Of a stretch of DNA of 10,053 nt, positions 1 through 6,307 are shown piece after piece; the first letter of the stretch is position 1, and each line of letters starts with the position of its first letter. Under the pieces are notes generated by a model that was given only the letters and a program-made list of their open reading frames with translations, did no database searches and had not been told where the DNA came from. Source of the stretch: Larix sibirica (taxonomy: Eukaryota; Streptophyta; Pinopsida; Pinales; Pinaceae); the NCBI GenBank assembly GCA_004151065.3, contig NWUY0300003405.1, forward strand, positions 16,020 through 26,072. Reading direction: 5' to 3'. A program made the position numbers and the translations under genes.

Positions 1-470
1 CAAACACATTGCTACATAATATGAAAATAAAACTGATATTAGATGTATATGATCATGTCAAGTGGTACATAACACATCGATACTGAAATATGATATCTGT
101 CTCGACTCCTGAGTCATAAGCCTTGACATTATGCTACAAAATCACATCAAAACAAAAATATATGTATCTAATGAGATGAATCACCATGAGGCATCTAGAC
201 ACTACTAGGATAATGGACCAAGGAATCAACGGTTAGCTTCAGTTGATTACAACCCTCAAATGGTTCACCATACTCCCACATTGGGTGCAATGACTTTGGC
301 ATTCACCATACTCCCACATTGGGTCCAATGGCTTTGGCATTCTCTAGGGCACTGATTCAATGATAAAGCCTATGGCACAAAATGTAGATTTTCAGAAAGG
401 CTCACTAAAAATACTGATCTCAACATGGTCACAAGTCTCTCGAACCACATGCAAGATACTAAAACTGTTT
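1..470. other. Gene-free stretch, probably old retroelement internal sequence
   Basis: No open reading frame with a recognisable protein was found on either strand. The stretch is AT-rich and contains one 38-bp tandem duplication, listed separately. If the LTR-like sequence at 471-640 (minus strand) is real, this stretch would be the region just inside that LTR, downstream of its primer binding site, but its minus-strand translation shows no gag domain that I recognise. Origin is therefore inferred from position only. Confidence 0.4.
264..339. repeat. 38-bp tandem duplication, two copies
   Basis: Unit 1 is 264-301 and unit 2 is 302-339. Both begin TTCACCATACTCCCACATTG and match at 36 of 38 positions; the differences are G/C and A/G near the end of the unit. 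A further TTC begins a third copy that does not continue. No function is apparent. Confidence 0.9.
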
Positions 471-640
471 CTCAACACCAGAGAATATAATAGCTGAAAA
501 CAATAAATTATAACTTTGCATCACATCAGATCAATACTACTCTTTAAACAACAACAATCACACATAAAACTGGACACAATATTTTTGGTCAATTGACCTC
601 GGGAAAACCCTTGAGGGAAAACTAGTGAGAGAGATAGAAG
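471..640 (-). mobile_element. Copia-like LTR remnant, R/U5 end with degraded primer binding site
   Basis: Read on the minus strand, this stretch has the look of the R/U5 part of plant Copia LTRs: a CTCTCTCACTAG leader, a tandem TTTTCCC / GGGTTTTCCC motif, a T/G-rich tract with GTGTGATTGTTGTTG, then TATTATATTC. TGGTGTTGAG (480 to 471) follows, resembling a decayed version of the initiator-Met-tRNA primer binding site TGGTATCAGAG. The usual terminal CA of the LTR is not preserved. The other half of the LTR would lie at 5669-5923, on the far side of the LINE. The family call is pattern recognition and not an alignment. Confidence 0.45.
632..640. repeat. Candidate 5' target-site duplication of the LINE
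   Basis: AGATAGAAG here is repeated exactly at 5669-5677, just beyond the 3' end of the LINE. The length suits LINE target-site duplications. The bases that follow (CTTTTAT here, GTATTTAAT there) are similar but not identical. A 9-bp match in AT-rich DNA could arise by chance. Support comes from the fact that joining the flanks here gives a plausible continuous LTR on the minus strand. Confidence 0.4.
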
Positions 641-1186
641 CTTTTATANGTTTTGAGCCTCTACGCTAGGGCTTTGGTTGGAAGGTTTTGCTTCTCTACC
701 CTGAGCCATGATGCATTGATGGCTTGGATTGTGGAAAAATGGAAACCAATTCTCCATTATTGTTATAGGGTTCATATGCTGGTGAACCATTGGATTGTCT
801 TTCATTTTGTGGATGAAGCGCATGCTGCTTTGATTTTGGAGAAGTCATGGGTGGTAGGTAGGGGCTATCTCTGTCTAAGGCGATGGCACTATGATTTTAA
901 TCCACCGACGGAGAAATTCCAGAAGAACCACTATTGGCTGCTATTGAAGGGGTTTCCTTTAGAACTGTGGTCAAAGGAAAATTTTGAAGCCATTGGGAAT
1001 CAGGTTGGTCGATTCATTTATTTTGATGAACAATCTCTTTTTGCTAAGGATAAGAAGACTGCTTGGGTTATGACTGAGTTGGATGTAGAGCTGGGTCTCC
1101 CTGAGGTTTTGTTTATTCAATGGGGTGATAAATTGATCTAGCAACTGTTAGACTATTGGAAAACCCTCTTTCAATGTAATTAATGT

Positions 1187-1195
1187 GGGGGGGGG
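1187..1195 (+). other. Nine-G run with frameshift inside the zinc knuckle
   Basis: TGT (Cys, 1184-1186) is followed by nine G and then TGGTCAT. Eight G would put Cys, four Gly and His in register as C-X4-H of a CCHC knuckle; nine G shift the frame by one. This suggests slippage in a homopolymer, either in the genome or as a sequencing error. Confidence 0.6.
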
Positions 1196-1682
1196 TGGTC
1201 ATTTGAAGGTTGAGAGTCTAGGCCCTTCATTGTGATTCTCTTGAACGCCGCACGACTTCACATTTGGATTTGATAATTTTAGATTGCAATCCATCGGTGC
1301 TATCTGCGGAGGGTTGTGATATTCTCAGGGTTCCTCTTCATATTGGTGTTGGGACTTTTTCAGGTAAGCTCAGGTCTTTATTTCTTGCTTTTTATGATTC
1401 TCTCTCTAAGTTTGATTTATTAAAGTTGGACGAGGGTGGGGGTGGTGTGGCAGGGAATCTTGTTGGTATGAATACTCTCCCTTCTAAGTCTGAGATGCGT
1501 GTGGGGATTCCAGTCTGTGGGGACTTTGTGTTGGAACCTAATGTGGGGTTAGGAAAGGAACCTTCGTTCCCCTGTGATGACCTATTGTTTGAGTCTGACT
1601 CACAACTTTTACTCGATGAGGCTTCAATGCTCAGTGGGAGGGGTGGGGTGGATGTCTTTGTGAATGTTGATTCGGGTCCATT

Positions 1683-1689
1683 GGGGGGG
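1683..1689 (+). other. Seven-G run near an ORF1 frame change
   Basis: The ORF1 reading frame used up to about 1682 changes at or near this run. Downstream, the frame that includes 1749 continues without a stop to 1971 and encodes a basic Ser/Arg/Lys-rich stretch (IRKKSGGRHRKDLARDS), plausible for the ORF1 C-terminus. Together with the run at 1187-1195, this makes two ORF1 frame breaks associated with G homopolymers. Confidence 0.5.
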
Positions 1690-1970
1690 CTTCTTCACAA
1701 CGCATTAAAGGGGGTTTTACTCAGGAACCTCTCCTGGTTTATTCTAAGGTGTCCGCGACTCCTATTGTTGGTGGCTATCCTAACCATAATGTCACCATTA
1801 GGAAGAAGAGTGGGGGGAGACATAGGAAGGACTTGGCTAGGGATTCTTCGAGGACTCCTTTGCCTATTTCTGGATTAGACTTTTCTCCTTCGGCACCGGT
1901 TGATCTGTCTGTACCTTTGGATGATACTTTTTGGCCTCTTAGAGCAGAGTTAGTCATTCTTACTGGTACT

Positions 1971-1975
1971 TGATG
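1971..1975 (+). other. ORF1 stop / ORF2 start overlap (TGATG)
   Basis: The ORF1 frame ends in TGA at 1971-1973. ATG of ORF2 begins at 1973, sharing the A. Directly after the ATG comes the conserved endonuclease start (IILSLNVRGVGG). An overlap of this kind is used in some non-LTR elements for termination-reinitiation translation of ORF2; that use here is inferred. Confidence 0.7.
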
Positions 1976-2670
1976 ATCATTCTATCTCTTAATGTGAGAG
2001 GGGTGGGGGGAAACCCTAATTTTTGTGCCCTCAGGCGATTGATTCAGTTGGTTTCTCTAGACGTTGTGCTGTTGCAAGAGATTATGGTTGTGGGTTCACA
2101 AGCTAGATATTTCTTGTGGTGGATTCTCCTCTCCTAGGATTGTTGTTCGATTGATGCGGTTGGGCGTTCTGGCGGGGTTTTATTTGCTTGGAATCCATTG
2201 AAATTCAGATTCTGTCATTATTTGACTTGTGGGGGTTTATTAGTGATTGGTCACTCTAGGGAATTGGATTTTCCTATTAGTCTTTTTAACTGTTATGGTA
2301 CTTATGAGGGACAACAGGTTTTTTGGGAAGTCATTGCAGACAATTGGGCATGACTTCACCTATTGTTGCAGGTGATTTGAACTTTACTACTTCGGCTTGG
2401 GAATGTTGGGGTTCTGTGGCCAGGATAGATCCCATGCATTCTTGGTTTAGGAACTACATTGTCAACCCTCGATTGGTTGATGTTGAGCGATTTCCGGCGA
2501 CTCATACCTAGAAGAATGGGCAGATTGAAAGTGATGTTGTCGCCAAGAGATTAGATAGATTTATTTTGACGGAGGATTTACTTGGGTCATTAGACTTATG
2601 CAAATCTTAGATTCATTTGACGACTCTTTCTAATTATCAGCCGATTGTTTTGAGAATGGAAACGAGCAGT
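1973..2670 (+). other. ORF2 EEP/AP endonuclease domain, catalytically dead
   Basis: Motifs in order: LNVRG (N), VVLLQE (metal-binding E), GRSGGVLFAW, FNCYGTYEG, VAGDLNF (D and N), KRLDRF, then LSNYQPIVL. The last motif is normally SDH-x-P in this family. Here codons 2632-2637 read AAT TAT, so the catalytic Asp and His have become Asn and Tyr. The frame shifts by one step near 2340, and TAG at 2135, 2509 and 2608 also cut it. This domain chooses and nicks the insertion site in active L1 elements. Confidence 0.85.
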
Positions 2671-2969
2671 TTCATTCATAGATTTCCATTCAAATATAGC
2701 AGGGTTTGATCTGAAGATTTGGAATTATGTTTTATTGTTCAGTCTCACTGGGAAACGGTTTATGTCAATAGACCTGGCCCGATGATGATTAATCTACCTC
2801 ATTTCCTTATATCATTGAAATATATCATTATTCCTTGGACTAAGAAGAAGTCTATCCTTCAAAGACATGCACTTATCGAGGTTGAAGCTAAGATTGAAGA
2901 TTTCGATTTGACTTCGGTGTCGAGTTGTGTTTCTAGTCGGGATAGGGATATTTATAAATAGTTACTGGT

Positions 2970-4047
2970 TGAGAAAGAAGCTTTATTGCAGGCCGAGGAG
3001 TTATATTGGCGGTTGAAGAGCCGTGCTCTTTGGATTTATGAGGGGGATCATAATACCAATTTTTTTCATTCTTTTGCAGATAAGAGGAAACGACATAATG
3101 TTATTCTGTCTATCACGGATCAGGAGGGGATTTTACACACCTCTTAGTCTAATATTAAGAAAGTTGTTGTGTGTCATTTCTCTAATTTATTTAAGAAGCC
3201 ACTGGTTAACAGTCTGGAGGCACAAATGGCAGTCTTACAAGTGATGCCTTGTATCTTTTATAAGGAAGATTTGGTGGAGATTTGGAAGCCGATATTGTTT
3301 GGGGAGATTGAAGAGATATTGAAGCTGATGGCCAAGGACAAGAGTTCGGGCCCTAATGGGTGGTCCATAGAGTTCTTCTTACAATTTATTGATCTATTTG
3401 GGCCTAAATTGTTTATTTTAGTTGATGAATCTCGTAGGACTGGTGTGGTCTCTAGTGGGGTAAATGCTACTTTTGTAGCTCTTATTCCCAAGTTACCTGA
3501 TTCTCTTTCTTTTTAGGATTACATACCTATTTCTTTATGCAATCTTATTTACAAGATTATATCCAAGGTGGTGGCAAACGAGATTAAAGCTGGTTTATCG
3601 AAGGGCATAGTTTATTGTGAGCAGTTTGGCTTCTTGTATCATCGCCATATATTTGATGGCATAGGGGTTGCTCAGGAATCTATTCACTCGGTAAAGGTCA
3701 GACATATCAATTCCCTGGAACTGAAACTTGATCTCGTCAAGGCATATGATATGGTGAATAGATCATTTTTGAGATTATTGCTCATTAATGATGGATTGAA
3801 TTTTGAGATAACACAATGGATTATGGGTTGTGTTGATTCAACTAATTTTGCTGTGTTGATTAGTGGCAATCCTTCTATTTTCTTTAATAGCTCCCTCGGT
3901 CTCCAACATGGTTTCCCAATGTTTCCACTGTTGTTTTTATTGATCATCGAAGGCTTGAGCAGGTTCATCTATTAGGATAGATCGATGGGTAAGATTTATG
4001 GCATTAAAGTGTCACCGCGACTACATATTACCCGTTTACTATTTGTC
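2970..4047 (+). other. ORF2 reverse transcriptase domain, truncated before motif C
   Basis: The upstream EGDHNTNFFH region (3040-3069), the KSSGPNGW box around 3343-3363 (normally PDG, here PNG), a PISLCNLIYKIISK block near 3529-3570, motif A KLDLVKAYD (3724-3750, catalytic Asp at 3730-3732 present) and motif B GLQHGFPMFPLLF (from 3898; consensus in this family is close to GLRQGDPLSPLLF) are all readable in one frame. The sequence then reads GIKVSPRLHITRLLFV and breaks off exactly where the YADD-type catalytic box should follow. Stops at 2959, 3145, 3514 and 3973 are all TAG. Confidence 0.9.
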
Positions 4048-4054
4048 GGTGTGG
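4044..4054 (+). other. Internal deletion junction in ORF2
   Basis: Left of the junction is LLFV, which should continue into the catalytic DD of reverse transcriptase. Right of it, one frame over, is WKTIALPKSLGGWGIMN, a motif that in plant LINEs lies well downstream of the polymerase. From usual spacing in the family I estimate that several hundred bases, including motif C and the thumb, are missing. The exact breakpoint lies between about 4047 and 4051. Confidence 0.75.
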
Positions 4055-4880
4055 AAGACTATTGCTCTCCCAAAATCTCTTGGTGGTTGGGGTATTATGA
4101 ATATTTAATGGATTCGGAGAGCTTTGGCACTTAAAAAGTTTGTGGCGTGGTCTCATGGGTGCGGGATTGTGGTGTGATCTTCTGAGAGATAAATATTTTA
4201 AAAATCAATCTCTAACAGTGTGGATAAGGTTAGGGGATAAGAAGTACGCAAGGGCTTCTAATCACTAGTGTGGATTGATGGAAGCATTTTCAGACTTGAA
4301 TAGATGGTTGGCTTGGCGGGTGGGTGACAAATTCGAGATACATGTGGGGATTGATCCGATCATTGGGGGTCCTAAAGTATTTTAACTTTCTCCAGATTTG
4401 ATTAACTCTATGCATTCACAGGGTGCTTTCTTTCTTAATAATCATTTGAAGGCTGAGAATGAATTTATAGGTAACTGTTGGCTCTTGGCTGAAGATCTTT
4501 GCCTAGAGCCACATTTGGCTGCTGAATGGAACCTATATTTGATTTATTTGAGACACGTGGGTATTCATTTGAGAAATGTGGTGGATTCCTTCCTTTGGTT
4601 CTGGAACACTTCATCGGGGCAGGTTACTACCAATTTGGCATATGATTTGATTGCATATGAAGAAGTTGATCACATTCCTGTATGGTGGCACCGACGCATT
4701 TGGGGATGGGAGGCTCCTTTGAAAATTTTGTGCTTCACCTGCCTTGCTTTACATGATAAGATCTTAACGGGATAATCTATATAAGAGAGGTGTTGTTGGT
4801 CCTTTTATTTGTCCTTTGTGTTTTAATGGTGCTGAAACTACTAAACATTTGTTGGTTGAATGTAAGGTTACTTAGGATCT
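4052..4880 (+). other. ORF2 connector and zf-RVT zinc-binding domain
   Basis: After the deletion junction come the ALPKSLGGWGI motif, a degraded stretch (frame change near 4160, TAA at 4106, TAG at 4266, TAA at 4383) and a zf-RVT domain. The latter shows RRIWGWEAPLKILCFTCLAL, HDKILT and an intact CPLC-x8-H-x4-C zinc site at 4810-4863. A two-base loss near 4773 changes the frame, probably removing part of a TGG codon between ILT and DNLYKRG. The domain is thought to help ORF2 bind nucleic acid. Confidence 0.87.
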
Positions 4881-5169
4881 GTGGAGGGCTACTTATCATG
4901 GTGACTTCAGGCCAGTGGTTGGGACATCGTCTCTTGTCTCCAGAGTGTACCAGTGGTTTGTTACAGAAGAGCACAATTCTGCCTTCCCTTTATTATTTAT
5001 CTGGGGTATTTGGCGCATTCAAAACCAGATCATATTCGAAAATGTTACATTACATATGGGCAATGCTATTGGTTATATTCTACATTTTGTGGATTTATAT
5101 CCTCATACCTTTCGTCATATCGGGGTGATTGAGAGGAGCCTTGCTTTCATTTCAGAACAAACTCCCACT

Positions 5170-5599
5170 GGATTTTTTGATGGGGCATCGCAAAGACTCT
5201 TGTGTGGTGTTGGAGCTTATATCAAGCTTGATTTTGTTACTTCTTATAAGATCTGGTTCGGTTGTGGTACTGGGACAAACACACATGTAGAGCTTCTCAG
5301 TCTACGGGGTTTACTTTATTTTGCTGTGTACAAAGGTATACATTGTATGCAGGTATTTGGTGACTCTCGAGTGATGACAGATTGGATGGTGGGCAATCAT
5401 ATATTGCAGGTAATTTCCTTGGAGCAATGGAAATAGAAGCTCCTTTCAATCTATTACTTACAGGCATATTTATCGTACCTTCAACAAATATGTTGATCAA
5501 TTATCTAAGAAAGGAATTGGGTTACTGGAAAGTAGATTACACTTTTAGGAATACATCAAGGATAACTTGGTTGAAGAAGGCACACTTCAGATTTATTAA
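5170..5599 (+). other. ORF2 C-terminal RNase H domain
   Basis: Plant L1 elements commonly carry a C-terminal RNase H. Here FFDGAS (Asp at 5179-5181), NTHVELLSLRGLL (Glu), VFGDSRV (Asp) and the YRTFNKYVDQLSKKG block (Asp) supply all four expected acidic catalytic positions. The last block has Val where Ala is usual before the Asp. A one-base insertion between about 5430 and 5447, TAG at 5434 and TAG at 5546 break the frame. The domain ends at TAA 5597-5599 after EEGTLQIY. Confidence 0.87.
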
Positions 5600-5668
5600 A
5601 GTCTGAGGAGTTTTTTGTTACAATTTTGTATATTGTATGTATCAGAATTATTATGCGAACAATTAATT
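5600..5668 (+). other. LINE 3' untranslated region
   Basis: This AT-rich tail lies between the ORF2 stop and the candidate target duplication. It has a T/G-rich patch with TTTTGTATATTGTATGTA but no poly(A) run, so the true 3' terminus is not certain. Confidence 0.5.
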
Positions 5669-5677
5669 AGATAGAAG
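5669..5677. repeat. Candidate 3' target-site duplication of the LINE
   Basis: AGATAGAAG matches 632-640 exactly. See the 5' copy for its strengths and weaknesses. Confidence 0.4.
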
Positions 5678-5923
5678 GTATTTAATAAATTTTAAAACCT
5701 GTTAAGAAGTGGTTTATTTAGAGGATAACATATAGTATTATCCTTGAGTACTAGATTTATTATACTTTTGGTTATGGTAACATGTATTTGAGTAAACATG
5801 AATGGTGAATATTTGGATTCTAGACAATTAATACTTTGTCTGAGGGACACGTTATTATAATGTAGTTTTTTTGATTATGTCCATTGGTTGTAGCCTGGGC
5901 CACCTTGATTTTCTAGAATAACA
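5669..5923 (-). mobile_element. Copia-like LTR remnant, U3 part
   Basis: On the minus strand this reads from TGTTATTCTAGAAAATC (starting at 5923) through an AT-rich body to a TATA-like TTATTAAATACC just before CTTCTATCT. Joined across the LINE to 640-471, it would make an LTR of about 400 bp that begins TGTTA, has a TATA-like box and then the TTTTCCC leader. That is a sensible Copia LTR plan. The proposed U3 edge rests only on the TGTTA start. The partner LTR would be outside the window. Confidence 0.4.
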
Positions 5924-5954
5924 AGTGGTGACCATTTCCTCGACTAGCCCTCTA

Positions 5955-5981
5955 ATATCTCTAAAAAATTATTAGAGATAT
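5955..5981. repeat. Short perfect inverted repeat upstream of the gene
   Basis: ATATCTCTAA (5955-5964) is the exact reverse complement of TTAGAGATAT (5972-5981), with a 7-base spacer. It sits about 95 bp upstream of the TATA box. It could be a protein-binding palindrome or simply AT-rich noise. Confidence 0.5.
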
Positions 5982-6074
5982 CTTCTCCTCCTTCTAAACA
6001 TAGAACAATTTTGAAGTAAATTGAACCAAAATAGAGTGACGCTTGATCAACCAGTTAAAACTGTGGATAAAAAT

Positions 6075-6081
6075 TATATAA
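6075..6081 (+). promoter_or_regulatory. TATA box of the NEF1-like gene
   Basis: TATATAA lies 223 bp before the main ATG. A start of transcription about 30 bp downstream, near 6110, would leave a 5' leader of about 190 bases. An inverted CCAAT (ATTGG, 5883-5887) lies further up, but inside the LTR remnant. The assignment is by motif and spacing only. Confidence 0.5.
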
Positions 6082-6142
6082 TCAATTATTATTTTTTAAT
6101 TCACAATAATTAAAGTTTAGAATCGATCGAAATTCAAACCGA

Positions 6143-6187
6143 ATGAGAAAGCGAAAAATCCGTGAGGACTCTCTCGTCAGCACATAA
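6143..6187 (+). other. Upstream ORF 1 in the NEF1 leader (14 codons)
   Basis: ATG at 6143 opens a short basic peptide (MRKRKIREDSLVST) ending in TAA at 6185-6187, 116 bases before the main ATG. The start context is weak (C at -3, A at +4), so scanning ribosomes would often pass it. It is in the transcript only if transcription starts upstream of 6143. Confidence 0.5.
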
Positions 6188-6259
6188 TCATCAACAGACA
6201 CTGCGAAGCAGAGCAAGAGCAGAAGCTCTGATCCACTCTGTAAAACCCTGTAAAACCCC

Positions 6260-6307
6260 ATGAAAACCCACTCGGTTTTCCAGCAATCTGCAGTTTTTTC
6301 AAAATGA
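6260..6307 (+). other. Upstream ORF 2, stop overlapping the NEF1 start
   Basis: ATG at 6260 opens 15 codons (MKTHSVFQQSAVFSK) and ends in TGA at 6305-6307. This stop overlaps the main ATG at 6304-6306 and the second in-frame ATG at 6307-6309. The start context is weak (C at -3). Such an arrangement allows either leaky scanning or very short-range reinitiation. Confidence 0.6.

Larger units (their letters stand above)
641..1973 (+). pseudogene. LINE ORF1 (DUF4283 + CCHC zinc knuckle), broken
   Basis: ORF1 of plant LINEs is a nucleic-acid-binding protein that packages the element RNA. The frame 653-1138 gives a DUF4283 domain; visible marks are ALVGRF, HMLVNHW, the RWHYDFNP stretch, LLKGFPLELWS and the closing GLPEVLFIQW. 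No ATG opens it: the first codon of the open stretch is TTG at 653, which is not a plant start, and the frame is already inside the domain, so the 5' end is lost. TAG at 1139-1141 and TAA at 1181-1183 interrupt it. A zinc knuckle follows at about 1175-1214 (C-N-stop-C, then G-G-G-G-H after a one-base shift), with Ser where the last Cys is expected. The variable C-terminal part runs on in two further frames (about 1201-1682 and 1690-1970) to TGA at 1971-1973. Confidence 0.88.
1973..5599 (+). pseudogene. LINE ORF2 (endonuclease-reverse transcriptase-RNase H), broken
   Basis: ORF2 is the polyprotein that nicks the target, copies the element RNA by target-primed reverse transcription and removes RNA. 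The reading frame moves between these segments: 1973 to about 2340; about 2341-4047; 4052 to about 4157; about 4161-4772; 4774-5436; and 5447-5599. In-frame stops lie at 2135, 2509, 2608, 2959, 3145, 3514, 3973, 4266, 4873, 5434 and 5546 (all TAG), 4106 and 4383 (TAA) and 2707 (TGA). The final TAA at 5597-5599 follows the end of the RNase H region and is probably the genuine stop. Conserved protein motifs can be followed throughout, so the element decayed by point mutation plus one large deletion and was not rearranged. Confidence 0.92.
641..5668 (+). mobile_element. Degenerate plant L1-clade LINE retrotransposon
   Basis: About 5 kb of + strand sequence keeps the full domain order of plant L1 LINEs: ORF1 with DUF4283 and a zinc knuckle, then ORF2 with EEP endonuclease, reverse transcriptase, zf-RVT and RNase H. 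The element is non-autonomous: at least 16 in-frame stops, about eight frame changes and one large internal deletion interrupt it. The 5' edge is set by the candidate target duplication ending at 640. DUF4283 homology begins almost at once, so most of the 5' UTR and the ORF1 N-terminus are missing. The 3' UTR after the ORF2 stop at 5597-5599 is short (about 70 bp) and lacks the poly(A) tail usual for L1, so the 3' edge is uncertain. An unresolved base (N) lies at 649. Confidence 0.93.

Noticed and set aside
648-650. Possible ATG if N at 649 is T
   Set aside because: It would be out of frame with DUF4283 and meet TGA after one codon.
653-655. TTG as the start of the ORF1 protein
   Set aside because: Plants do not normally start at TTG, and the frame is already within DUF4283. 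The real start is lost upstream.
2323-3975. Reassigned TAG codon (read-through) as an explanation for the many TAG stops
   Set aside because: TAA and TGA stops, frameshifts, a large deletion and lost catalytic residues show plain pseudogene decay, and plants use the standard code.
5684-5689. AATAAA as the LINE poly(A) signal
   Set aside because: It lies beyond the candidate target duplication and no poly(A) follows, so it more likely belongs to the flanking LTR sequence.
5721-5743. Small inverted repeat GGATAA...TTATCC
   Set aside because: Six-base arms in AT-rich DNA are expected by chance.
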